Positions 34,774-47,300 of a DNA stretch of 64,000 nucleotides are shown in pieces. The notes under the pieces are model-generated. The model had not been told where the DNA came from. It saw nothing but the letters and a program-made list of their open reading frames with translations, and ran no database searches. Numbering within the stretch: the stretch's first letter is position 1; each line of letters starts with the position of its first letter. Both the position numbers and the translations under genes were made by a program. The DNA comes from Gordius sp. MW1 (Eukaryota > Nematomorpha > Gordioida > Gordea > Gordiidae): assembly GCA_964036665.1 (NCBI GenBank), contig OZ038526.1, positions 18,042,001 through 18,106,000 on the forward strand. The letters are read 5' to 3'.

Positions 34774-35957
34774 ATAACAATTAAGACATACTTGATTGTT
34801 AAAAAGTCCACACAGTTTCCTGCTTTAAGCTTGTAGAATTAGCAATGCCTTCCAAGTGAGAGGTCTTTTTTATTAGCCAAATGCATTTATGAGAAACGAA
34901 GAAATAATTTGAATGCCGACATATCTAGTCTTTAGATCTCGTCTCTGTCTCGAAAGCAAAATCTCGTCTCGGGTGCCAATATGAGAGTCTCGTCTTGGTC
35001 TAGAAAAATCTGGGTCACGTCTCGACAAAAAATCTTAAAATTTAAACTATTTTATTTTTTTTCCAATGTTTTTAAATTTTTATATTAAAATTTTTTTACC
35101 TAAATTATTCAAAAACATGTTTAAATGTGTCATTTGCATATTTGAATTATCTGGGACTCTTAGTTACCATTGGCAAAAATATGTAATGTTTTTAGATAAA
35201 TTATTTAAGAAAATAGTTGTAGCCCTCAAAATGATCTTCATCATTTTCATTTCTAAAGAATTTATTGCAAATTTTTTATAATGTTTTAGAAACCTAAAAG
35301 GTACGGGTTGATACTTTTTATTAATATTTATAACATAAGTATTTAGCTGCAGGCATTACAACGTTGTAAAAACAACAATAAAAGTAGCATTGTTACTGGC
35401 AGGAATAAGAGTTTTGAGGTTTTCACTAAATTGAACTTATGTAATTTTATAGCAAATACTTTTATGTCCCAAAATAAAACAATTCTATTATAGTGTACCC
35501 TCCCAAAATATTTAATTAATACATTTTTTAAATAATTCACCAATTATTTTAAAGCTTATGTTCATATATTTTAATGTAGTGTAAAATCGCACAGAAAATT
35601 CAGTGAATTAGTGTTCACTTGCCAATTCTACCTTTATAATGTGAAGGTTATATAAATGGCAAAATACATACATAATGTTATTTATGACCTGAGAACTTAG
35701 AGGTTTAACATGAGTTCAAGCATAACAAACTCCTTGTCTAATGATTTGATCCAATGCTTTATAAACTTCGGTAAGCACAGAAGTCACTGGGGTGCATAAA
35801 TAGCTTTGGCCTATGTAGCCCACTTTATATAATTTGTAGGGGATATAGGCTAAATCCCGAAAAGGCACAATCCCGAAGCTACTGCTACTGCTACGATTTT
35901 CAAATTTCCATATGTTTTTTAATTTTAAAGTTTAATCATATCAGCGATAATATTATG

Positions 35958-36249
35958 TTTCAATCAATTCAAGAGCTAGATTTGGGTGCAACCTTTACAA
36001 TTTACTTATGTCAGAATCACATTTAATTTGTTAAATTTATACAATAAACCATTTAGTACACAAATGTTTAAAATTATTACTTTCAATCAATTCAAGAGCT
36101 AGATTTGGGTGCAACCTTTACAATTTACTTATTTGATAATCATATTTAATTTGTTATATTTATACAATAAACCATTTAGTACACTAATGTTTAAAATTAT
36201 TACTTTCAATCAATTCAAGAGCTAGATTCGGGTGCAATCTTTACAACTT
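35958..36249 (+). repeat. 123-bp satellite, left portion
   Basis: TTTCAATCAATTCAAGAGCT begins units at 35958, 36081 and 36204. The array resumes right of the Ty3/gypsy element at about 41203 and 41324. Confidence 0.85.
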
Positions 36250-36692
36250 TGTAGTGTTTAGACATTGGCGACATTAAGTAGCCAATTGGATAAAATCGAA
36301 TTGTAGCGAATTGGATAAAATCGGAGGATTTTTCGTTCTAGTTTGTTCTACACCATTTCCAGAATATTCGAGGATCTAAATTAGGAACTATATAATGCCA
36401 CTGCATTTGGAATTATGAGATCCGTAATTCTTCTGATCCTCACAGGATTACTTTACTCCATCCCATTTATTCTCGTTACATATCTATCCATATGTTTTAT
36501 TACTACATCTTCGCTGCAATTGTTTAATCTCATGTTTTGTCCTTTTATCTCCAAATTGTATTCGCATGATATGTCTCTTTTAAATAAAGATTCTTTGAAT
36601 ATATTAGACTGTCATGCATCTCATCCAAACACCACTAAATTGGTGATATAGCAAAATAGGTGATTAACATATTCTCCTAAACACAATCACTA
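36250..36692 (+). repeat. 5' LTR of the Ty3/gypsy element
   Basis: About 443 bp. Differs from the 3' LTR at roughly ten positions (about 2 percent by eye), including a 2-bp indel. It contains a 78-codon hydrophobic frame also present in the 3' LTR. Confidence 0.85.
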
Positions 36693-36713
36693 AATTGGTA
36701 ACCCATCTTAAAC

Positions 36714-37593
36714 ATGAACACGCAACCTACTGATTTTTCAACTTCCAATGAGGAAATACCAATAAACACTTCTACTACTGGAGGTATCAAGCAGGAATCA
36801 ATTGTCCACATCAAAATCCCTGATTTCCACTCTAGGAACATTCAGATTTGGATAGCACAGGTCGATGCTATATTCTCAACCAGGAGGATATCTTCTCAGA
36901 AGGTAAAATATGCATATTTACTAGAATCTCTCCCCATAGAAGTGGCAGAGGAGGTCGCTGATCTCATCCTTAACATCCCAGAAGAGAATCCATATGATGC
37001 CTTAAAACAAGCATTGATTAAAAGAATTGGACAAGAATCCAAAAGCTCTTCAAGGATGTCGATAAACGACAAATCCCCAAGTCAACTCTTACGACATTTA
37101 AAGTCCTTACTAGGAGAACACCAAATGAGCGATACAATTCTCAAGAACTTATGGGTAAACAAAATGCCTAAAGAGATTACAGGAATTCTAATCTGTTTGG
37201 GAGAAGAAAAATCTCTATCAAGTTTAGCTGAAGTCGCTGACCGAATATATGAAACAATTTCACAAAATAATTATATTACTACTATAGCTAAATCCACTGA
37301 TAGTGACAAGGCTATACAGGATTTAACAAAAAAAATTAGTAATTTAGAGTTACAGATAAACAATTTATCTCAACGATCCTACCATGGAAGAGTACGAACA
37401 AGAAGTAATTCATCGGAACAGGGCACAAAAACACCCATACTGTTATTATCATTCCAAATTCCAGGACAAGGCTCGCAAATGCGTAAAGCCCTGCGCCTTC
37501 ACGGATGACACTAAAAAAACTAACAGGCCGGGTGGTCCAGACGACGGCTACTGCTGGCACGGATTCAAACAGTCGTCTATTCTACATTATTGA
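36714..37593 (+). pseudogene. Gag of the Ty3/gypsy element
   Basis: The main frame (36714-37508) encodes a 264-residue capsid-type protein with the IQIWIAQVDAIF and NPYDALKQAL motifs usual in this arthropod/worm gypsy group. Its downstream nucleocapsid-like part (CYYH, KARKCVKPC) is in another frame (37384-37593), so a frameshift lies near 37400. The start ATG at 36714 follows the 5' LTR by 21 bases and a TGGTAACCC sequence that could be the primer-binding site. Confidence 0.7.
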
Positions 37594-40571
37594 ACAAACG
37601 TCGAAACAAAAGTATCTTATCGATACCGGCGCCGAAGTTAGCATTATTCCACCACCAGCCAATTTCCCAAAAATTTCAAATGGTCCGGTATTGCAAGCTG
37701 CCAACAAAAGCAACATTTGCATCTTTGGACAAAAGATGTTAGCTCTAAACCTAGGCCTAAGACGTGAGATACAATGGATATTCCTGATAGCAGACGTTCA
37801 CACGCCGATTATAGGAGCTGACCTGTTACACAAACACAATCTGATGGGGGACATTAAAAACAAAAGATTAATCGACGGAGTGACACATCTATCCTCAAAA
37901 GAATTCGCCTCACAGCACCAAACACTTGGAATTCGTGTAGCATTCACTCATCAGAATTCTAAATTCAAGGCCATATTAAAAGACTTTCCGTCGCTCACTT
38001 CACCATTAAACTTTACGGGTCAAATCCCACAGCACGACGTACGACACCTCATTCTGACAAAAGGCCCAGCCCAACACTCACGCCCCAGATGATTGGCGCC
38101 CGATAAATTAAGTGCAGCCAAAAAGGAGTTCAAATATATGCTGGAACTAGGTATCATCAGTGAGTCAAAAAGTAATTGGGCATCCCCATTACATTTGGCT
38201 GTCAAAAAATCAGGCGACTGGAGACCCTGCGGGGACTATAGAAGCTTGAATAAAGTAACGGTTCCCGACCGATACCCAATACCCCACATACATGACTTCA
38301 CAGCAAATCTATGCGGAAAAACTGTTTTTAGCAAATTGGATTTGGTAAGAGCATACCATCCTATTCCGGTTGCACAGACATCTGCAAGACAGCCGTAACG
38401 ACACCGTTCGGACTTTTCGAATTCCATAGAATGCCTTTTGGGCTAAAGAACGCCGCACAAACCTTCCAGAGGTTTATCGACGTAGTTTTAAGAGGAATAG
38501 AAGGAACCTACGCATATATAGATGATATTCTATTAGCTAGCTCGTCAGACGCGGACCATGAAAGGCTCCTAAAAACCGTTCTTCAACGTCTACAAGAATA
38601 TGATTTGAGGATAAACCCGCCAAGTGCCAATTCGGAGTCGGAGAATTAGAATTTCTAGGACACAGAATATCTTTTACAGGTAAAACCCCCCTACCGGAGA
38701 AGATTGATGCCATACAAAATTTTCCAATTCCGGATTCGAGTAAAAAACTCCGCAGATTCCTCGGTATGATAAATTTCTACCATAGATTCTTACCAGGAAT
38801 GGCGCAAACCCTACAGCCATTAACTGACATACTTAAATACCCTCGGAAATCCGTGGTTTTAAACGACAGTGAGAGGAAAGCGTTCGACAAGGCTAAAGCC
38901 GCGCTCGGCGAATTCACTACCCTAGATTTTTTGGACACCAGCCAAAAAACCAAAATTACGTTGACGACAGACGCATCCAATTCAGCGGTGGGTGCAGTGT
39001 TGGATTAAACTGTAGCAGAAAAAACTTCGCCTGTGGCATTTTTTTCGGTTAAGCTTCAGCCAGCTCAATCACGAGCACATTCAGTCGAGAACTCCTCGCC
39101 ATCTACCTATCTATCAAACACTTCAGACACATGTTAAAAGGCCGACACTTCACCTTTTTTACCGACCATAAGCCTTTAACCTACGCATTTAATGCGAAAC
39201 CTGACATATACTCGCCGCGTGAAACCAGGCAACTGGATTTTATATCTCAATTCACCACAGATATACAATACATCAACGGCGAAGCGTATCCAGTCGCGGA
39301 CGCACTTTCTTGGTTAGGAGTGGATGCTATCAAGTTACCAGAAATGCCCGATCTAGAATAGATTTGCAGACAACAAATAAATGACAAATCCATGAAAAGC
39401 TTAAAGGATTCATCATCTTTGAAGTTACAGTTATTGCCAATTCCAGGATCCGAGAGAAAAATTCTTTGCGATGTTTCAACTGCCAAACCTCGACCGGTCA
39501 TTCCAGAAACACTCAGAAAAACAGTTTTTGACCATTTTCACGCTATATCACACCCAGGCATACGCGCCACTCTGAAACTAATTACAAATCGAGTGGTCTG
39601 GCCGTCAATAAACAAAGACGTTGTTAGATGGGCTAGAACTTGCATAAGATGTCAACAAAGCAAGGTTTACCGACACACAGTTACGGTACCTGGAACCTTT
39701 GCTCAACCCGACGCCCGTTTCGCACACATACACATCGACTTGGTAGGACCACTAACACCGTCAAATGGATATACACATTTATTAACGGCAGTGGTCCGCT
39801 TCACCAGATGGCCCATGGCTATTCCCTTGAATGATACATCCACGGAGACGATCGCGAAAAAGTTGATAGAGCACTGGATTGCAAACTTTGGTGCCGCATA
39901 CGATTACCACCGACAGAGGACCACAGTTTCAATTATCTCTCTTCCGCGACCTTTCCAATCTCTTAGGATGCACACATATTAAAACAACCGCCTACCATCC
40001 CGCAGCAAACGGACTCGTCGAACGATTCCACAGACAACTTAAAGAGCCGTTAAAAGCCGCCGGCGAGACGAAGTGGAACGAAATTTTACCATTGATATTA
40101 TTAGGTTTACGTTCAACTATAAAAGAAGACATAGGTGCAACAACAGCAGAATTGGTGTACGGTACGAGTTTACGACTACCAGGAGACTTCGTCCTAAATA
40201 GCGAACCTGACCCATTACAACATTATTTCGTTGACAAGTTGAGGAGGACCATGGCAATTCCTTACCCCATACCAAAACACCATGCCACAACAAAAGAACA
40301 AGTCAGCAGAGATCTGTTCGAAGCAACCCACGTTTTTGTCAGAAACGACGCTGTACGTAAGCCACTCTCTCCAACGTATGACGGTCCTTACAAAGTATTG
40401 AAACGTCAACCAAAATACTTTGTTCTTGAAAAAAATGGCAAAAGAGATTCAGTCTCATTAGACCGATTAAAACCCTGTCATCTAAGTAGAGAGGAACCAT
40501 CCTTTCAGATTGCCGACGAAACTCAAGCTGAAGCAGACCCAAGAGGCGGAAGAACCAGCCAAAGTAACTAG
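37505..40571 (+). pseudogene. Pol of the Ty3/gypsy element (protease, RT, RNase H, integrase), multiply broken
   Basis: Protease has LIDTGAEVS (about 37616-37642). RT shows [11 protein letters not shown] and YAYIDDIL (catalytic pair at about 38518). RNase H has TTDAS and FTDHKPL. Integrase has an HHCC-type finger (HPGI, CIRCQQS), HIDLVGPL and [13 protein letters not shown]. Breaks: stop TGA at 38090, frameshift near 38385, frameshift near 38620, stop TAA at 39006, frameshift near 39080, stop TAG at 39359, frameshift near 39895. The last segment (39879-40571) reaches a natural-looking end. No chromodomain is apparent. It cannot yield a working polyprotein. Confidence 0.85.
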
Positions 40572-40682
40572 AAGAGGTAGAAAAATACATTGGCCGAAAA
40601 ATCTTCGTGAATACATAACATATTTTTAAGCCAATTTTTATCGACATATTTAAAACTTTAAATATATCTGGAAGGGGAGTAT

Positions 40683-41123
40683 TGTAGTGTTTAGACATTG
40701 GCGACATTAAGTATCCAATTGGATAAAATTGAATTGTAGCGAATTGGATAAAATCGGAGGATTTTTCGTTCTAGTTTGTTACACCATTTCCAGAATATTC
40801 GAGGATCTAAATTAGGAACTATATAATGCCACTGCAATTGGAATTATGAGATCCGTAATTCTTCTGATCCTCACAGGATTACTTTACTCCATCCCATTTA
40901 TTCTCGTTACATATCTAACCATATGTTTTATTACTACATCTTCGCTGCAATTGTTTAATCTCACGTTTTGTCCTTTTATCTCCAAATTGTATTCGCATGA
41001 TATGTCTCTTTTAAATAAAGATTCTCTGGATATATTAGACTGTCATGCATTTCATCCAAACACCACTAAATTGGTGATATAGCAAAATAGGTGATTAACA
41101 TATTCTCCTAAACACAATCACTA
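40683..41123 (+). repeat. 3' LTR of the Ty3/gypsy element
   Basis: Near-identical partner of 36250-36692. Confidence 0.85.
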
Positions 41124-41202
41124 CCATTAGGCCCTCCTTTGTTTTGTTTAGCCATTCATTTACTTATGTAATAATCATAACACAAATGTTTAAAATTATT
41201 AT

Positions 41203-41360
41203 TTTCAATCAATTCAAGAGCTAAATTTGTGCAACCTTTACAATTTACTTATGTAATAATCATATTTAATTTGTTATATTTAGACAATAAACCATTTAGT
41301 ACACTAATGTTTAAACTTATTACTTTCAATTAATTCAAGAAGCCAGATTTGGGTGCAATG
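41203..41360 (+). repeat. 123-bp satellite, right portion
   Basis: Units start at 41203 and 41324; the continuation of 35958-36249. Confidence 0.8.
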
Positions 41361-43086
41361 TTTATGTTTTAATATTTTATAAGACTTTGTATGCATTATG
41401 AAAAGGTTTATTTATATTCTGTTGTCTAACATTAAGTGTATTAAAAATTTTAATATTAATTTAGGTAATCAAAATTCATTTAATTAGTTTGAGGAGTTTA
41501 TACTTTATATTAAAAACTTAATATAACTTTCTTTTCAATCTACAACAAATTAAATTTGATACCTTATTTTATATGTTCTTATTATTACAAAGAGATTTAG
41601 TAGCAATATATAATTAAATTTTTAATAATGTTTTTTTACTTAAGAGTTATCTAAAAATCTCCTGCACTTTTACATTTACACTGAAAGCTGTTACATTTAA
41701 AAAAGGAAATAGATGAGTAACTTGTTACTTAATAAGTATTTATAAAACAAGAAATAAATTTTATTATACATCAGAAATTAAATAATACACTTGTAAATAC
41801 ATGTATATGGATATTGGCAATTATAAATATGGGATGTGGGGTGACTAAAAGGTGAGGCAGGAGCTCGGAGAGACTTAGGATTTGCATGAAGAACTGATAC
41901 ACCCTTTATAAAAATCAAAGAATGTTTATAAATAAACTTACAGATAAGGGATGTTGAATAATAGCTGGAGATGGGAGAGACTTAGGATTTGTAGAAGAAC
42001 TGATACACCATCTATAAAAATAGAATGTTTAAAAATAAACTTACATCATTTACTAGTTCTACATTTGTAATACTCCCTTAGACCTTTTCCACCATTCACT
42101 TTAATATACTCATATCTTCCATAAAGTATAATTTGTTTTTTTCTTTAGGATATAACAAATTGAACTTTAGATATTTTAAACTTAAATTTAAAATGAACAG
42201 GAGTTTAGGTGAGATGTGAGTTTAGGTAAGTGAACTATTGGCAAATGCATTGATACGGTTAATTGGCGTAAAAGTGTAGCATTGAAATTCGGGATTATGC
42301 CCTTTCGGGATTTAGCCTAGGAACCATTTGTAGTATGATTAATTAACGACCGATTCAAAATGGCACCACATCAGATAGGATGATTAATTGTTGCGAAATT
42401 TGAAGATGCTTTGGAACATTTACGAATTCATCAAAACTCATTTTAAGTCTGTGTATTTATATTATTTTAATGCTAAGTATATAAATATGCAATAAATATA
42501 TTGAAAAATTATTTACATGTCTTAAGGACCGCTCATTTATTATTCAACGAGCTAAAATTTTAAAATTTAAGTTATAGGCGGCTTAAGTGTGGAAAATTAC
42601 CCAATATTGAAAGTATTCAAATTATATTAATTTACATTTAGCATCCTAAGTGTGAATTACAAAATAAAAATGCACAAATCTATTTATTACATTATATTAT
42701 GATGATCAACTAAAAAAATTTAAAGTCGAGATCTCGCCGATAGAATCTCGTATCGTCTCTTCTCGAGGTCGAAATTCTCGTCCTGATCTCGACCCAATTT
42801 TTTAAAGTTTCGTCTCGTCTCGAGAGATTGAGATTTTTCTCGGATTTTCCGCATCACTAGACATATCTGAACCCTGTATATCTTAAATGAATATAGTTCA
42901 CTTAAAATTGTATAATTATATTATAAACGTCAAATTTAAAAAAACGTAACACAAATATTACGTTTATTTATAAAATCTATAATTATTTAGTTCCCGGTCT
43001 GGCCAACCTGAGCCCTAACCGGCCCTTATTTTAATTTAGATTTTGCGTCCTGGCCATGCCTAGAACAGAAGCTTTTCCGTAATATT

Positions 43087-43330
43087 TTAATTCAAACCAG
43101 GCTTAATTTTATACCAAATTATATGACCGTCGCGGGTCACCCGAAACCTATAATTCTGGTCGGCAGGATTTAGAATTGGATAAAAAATGCGGAATGGAGT
43201 CAGGTTACCATATAAATTTTCAAACTCTGATATTCTATTTTTTTCACAATTGTGATAAAAATCGTTTACAGAATAAAGCCTGCTATTTATATAATGCTGT
43301 GGGTTTAACATATCTCTTGGCATAAAATTT
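43087..43330 (-). CDS. Orphan 3'-terminal exon, unrecognised protein
   Basis: A minus-strand frame of 78 codons from the ATG at 43323 (MPRDMLNPQHY) to TAA ends with YRFRVTRDGHIIWYKI. The frame stays open upstream to a pyrimidine-rich acceptor-like CCTCCTCCTAG (about 43350-43340), so this may be the last exon of a gene whose other exons I could not find between here and RAD23. It lies in a repeat-free gap between the hAT copy and RAD23, divergent from RAD23. No family recognised. Confidence 0.35.
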
Positions 43331-44389
43331 AATTGGTTAACTAGGAGGAGGATTTAGGTCAAAATTTCAAAATAGCTTTGCGTTTAGTTTTTGTGTTTGG
43401 ATATAAGATTAATTAACTGATTTTTGGTCTTAGTTCCTGATTATAATGGATTGTTAAAATGGGTATGAGATATAATTTATCTTAAAGATTCTGAAATCTA
43501 AATTAAAACGAAAATTAGACATTGCGAAGTATTTATTGTTACCTGATTAAATAGATAAATGCAAAAGTGGGCTAATGTTGTGGTGGACTAGAGGGACGCA
43601 CATAACTTGGAATGTTCTATAATTTAAATTGAAATACAAACGGCGTCAACAATTTATTCCTGTAGATCATTGTCGATTGTTTTCTCTACTACTGCGTTTA
43701 ATCTTTGATAAAAACATAAAAAAATAAAAATGCATAAAAATTCTTATCGGGGATGTCTCGAATTTACACACCTTTAGATGTAACGATTCAGTTGCAATTG
43801 ACCAAAGAGCAAATAACAAATAAATGTCTACGAAAATGCATTTGTCGATTAAAATGTGTGCATCTAATCCTAACCCACCCCTAACCTAAAACCCCGACCT
43901 AAAACACTAACCTTAACGTTTTCGTCTCTGTAAACCCCTCTCAAGGAGCATTTTCGTTAAATATTCATAGACATTCGTAGACATTCATAGATATTTGGTC
44001 AGTTAAACTTTGGTCAAATGCACCGATACGATTCAGCCCTTATCCCAAATAATTTATAACATACATTATTAAAATGATTTTTAATTAAATATTTGTTACT
44101 TAAATATAAGCTCTTTAATAATTTTAATAATTTGCTAATTATAACTTTTGCTACGAGTACATACTAGAAATTAGTTTTTTTCAAAATGAATGAGAGTTAC
44201 ACATTTAATGGATCAGTATAAATGAAATGAAAAAACTTTTGTTCAATATAGTTTATTCAAACTTAATAAATAATCAGTTTACATTATTAGTTTTATATGT
44301 CCAAGCTTAGACATGTAAAAAAATTGATTGCATTTTAAATTTCTGTGAAATATCAGCCATCCTATATCGCTTTCGACTCCCAGTTTGAA
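43331..44389. promoter_or_regulatory. Upstream region of RAD23
   Basis: Contains CTAACC-rich DNA (about 43868-43915) resembling the block at 63383-63440 in the Fox intron, with loosely inverted flanks (GATTCAGTTGCAATTGACC; GGTCAAATGCACCGATACG). The RAD23 promoter is presumably here; no core motif identified. Confidence 0.35.
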
Positions 44390-47300
44390 ATGCGGCTTAC
44401 TATAAAAACACTAGATAACAAGGTCTTCAATATTGATGCCGAACCTAGCAATACCGTATATTTATTTTAATAAGTTATCTATATAAGATAGGTGGCCGAA
44501 TTAAAGACTATGATACAAACAGAAAAGGGGAATGAATATCCAACAAATGGTCAAAAGCTAATATATGCAGGTAATCATATTGAATTTATCAAATATAAAA
44601 CATTTTAAAGGCAAGATGCTGAAGGATGAACTTACATTAAGCCAATATAAAATTGATGAAACGGGATTTTTAGTGATAATAGTAAATAAGCCTAAAGTCT
44701 CTCCGCCAATCAAACAAACTGATACTTCCACAATTACTTCAGCTACATTGGAAAACCTTAACAAATTAAATGTATCTGCTCCACAAGATTTGTAATCTCT
44801 ATTTAACTATTTTAAGTTGATTATGTTATAGAAAAGATGCTCCAAAAACTAAAGCAAAAGATTCTAAGGAGTCATCTACATCAAATCCTCCTGCAACAAA
44901 TATTGATAATGCTATTCATCCTGAATCAACATTTGTGACAGGGGAGGAGACAGAAACAATGATTGTGGATCTTATGAATATGGGTTTTGATAGAGACTTA
45001 GTGGTAAGAGCTTTACGAGCTTCATTTCACAATCCATCCCGGGCAGTTGAATATCTTGTAAATGTAAGCTCTATACTTATATTAAAGTGAATTTGAATTT
45101 TTAAGAATATTTGTGATGAACTATATCAATTATTAGTGTATTTTGTTATAAAATTAGACATATACTGATAAATAAATGTTGTATATTATTTGAAGCACTA
45201 TATGATAGTAAAGAGTTTCAAAGTTGCTTTTGTGCCAAAATTTGTTATATCTACAACAGTTGTTTTACATCGCCTGCTATACACCAATATTTAGATACTT
45301 GAGTTGACAGTAATAACAAATTGTCTGCTGCATTTCCTAATTTTTTTTTATAATATATATTTTAAAAATCTCTGCATATTTTATAAATTTATTTGACTTG
45401 TCTGCATTAATCAATTGCAAAAGAAATACAAATTTGATGAAATTAATTACTTAATCCTTTGTAATAATTATTAAGAGTTAGTAAAATTATAATATAAGCC
45501 TTTATCATAGTTACACTTAATGAAATTAATTACTTTCGATCCTTAGTAATAGTTATAAAAATAAACAACAATATTTGCCTATTTTTGAACGCTGTGTTAT
45601 TATTATCAATATTGTTAATGGGAGTAGCCAGGATTGAAACTAGAAGGGCAATAATGCTTTAGGGAGGGGCAAAATGATATTTTTTGAAATATAGGCCTTA
45701 ATTATATTAAGTTTTGACAAATTTATTGAGGGGGTGGCTGCCCCTCCATGCCACCCCCTGGCTATGCCCATGATTGTTTGTAACTAGGATATCTTAAATT
45801 ATATCATTCATTGTGTATTGTAACTACTTGTTTTGCATCAACAACATTTCAGGGTTTGCCTCCCGAGCTTCTTGTTCCTGTTGAAGCAGCAAGCAATCCT
45901 GCACAAGATCCAAGTTTGGGGCCAGAACATTTATTGGCCCCTAGTGAAGCACCTCTTGGACAAGAAGCAGAAGGTTGCATTCATGCTTTTTAACCTAAAT
46001 TTTTTTGATTTAGCATTAATATTTTTTTTTAATTTGTGTGTAACTCATTAAAGAATAATATGAAAAACCATCATGACAAAGTTTATAGCTTGAACCTTTT
46101 TGGCATATTTTTAATGTTTGTTCCTACTAAAAAAGGATTTCTAAAAATTTTGACATTTTTTTAAATATTTATGTGCCATATCTTTTGAGCAATTCAGCTG
46201 AATTTAAATGTTTTCTGCATCAAACTTACTTGGTTGTCCTATTTGCAACTTTGTGTGGATTGCTATTATTTATATGAGATTCTGGTACTAATGTTTATAT
46301 TGAAACTTTATGCCAACATTATATTAATTGTTTTAGTTAATTATATGTAAAGCATCACATTTTTATTTTCCATTTTTAATAATCATACTAATAGACATTA
46401 GTTTAAACATACAATGTCATTTATCTTCTACATTTCATTTCTCTTAAAATGTTTCAGCCATTGGATTTTTTTAAATTTTGCTTTTTTTGCTTAACTAAAC
46501 ATAAATATTAACATTACTAATATTTGCCTAATGCATTTTGTTTAGGTGAAGACAGCCTAGCTTTCTTGAGAACCTTGCCTCAATTCAGGCAGATGCGTCA
46601 AATTGTTCAACAAAATCCCAGCTTGTTGCAAGTTTTTATCCAACAACTCGGGCAACAAAATCCCCAACTTTTGCAGGTATCTTAAAAAATTTATTCTAAA
46701 AAAATTTGCCCTAAATATTCTGAGGATCAAGCATTTGTAACCAAAAAAATTTGTATAAAATATTGTAGACATATAGTTATTTTGGGGCTTGTTATCGTAA
46801 AATTTAATCACTACAAGTAAAATTGGTTTTCCTTGTGTTCACATCTCTAGCTCATTGCTGTTTATAATCCATGAAATACCTTATCTATCATTTTTAGTAT
46901 TAATTAATGTGACTGTACCAATTTTATATACGTAGCCAATTCAATATCATGTATTTGTATCGTTGATTTTGCATTGCAAAAGAGAATCACGGAAAATCAA
47001 GAACGTTTTATCCAGATGCTGAACGAGCCCGACACCACCGAGGCTCCTGTGGGTGCTGCCCCGGGCAACGTGCCCCCCGCTTTGGCCGAAAATCAAATTG
47101 TCGTGACGCAACAAGAGAGAGAAGCCATAGACAGAGTGAAAAAATAAATAAGCCATAAACTTTTTTTTAGACCTTCCTCAATTCTTTGCCATGTTTTACT
47201 TTGAAAAAAACAACTCGTTATTAGCAGGAAATCTAATTAATATTGTTTGTTCTGTAATGTAATGGCAGGAATAACGATGCAAGATTTTTGGGTTTAAATT

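Larger units (their letters stand above)
36250..41123 (+). mobile_element. Ty3/gypsy LTR retrotransposon, full length but coding-defective
   Basis: LTRs at 36250-36692 and 40683-41123 begin TGTAGTGTTTAGACATTGG. A polypurine tract GGAAGGGGAG precedes the 3' LTR. Order: gag, protease, RT, RNase H, integrase. The LTR right boundary is uncertain, since bases after the 3' LTR (about 41124-41156) match neither satellite nor 5' LTR. Confidence 0.9.
34926..42859 (+). mobile_element. TCTCG-family hAT element, copy 3, enlarged by a Ty3/gypsy insertion
   Basis: TAGTCTTTAGATCTCG at the left and CCGCATCACTA at the right, flanked by GACATATC on both sides (perfect 8-bp duplication). Without the Ty3/gypsy element (36250-41123) it is about 3.1 kb. 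The interior has a 123-bp satellite and otherwise AT-rich DNA. Confidence 0.9.

Noticed and set aside
36415-36651. 78-codon hydrophobic frame present in both Ty3/gypsy LTRs (also 40846-41082)
   Set aside because: LTRs are copies of each other, so recurrence carries no information; no family recognised.
44558-44764. Minus-strand frame opposite RAD23 exon 3
   Set aside because: It is antisense to a well-supported exon.
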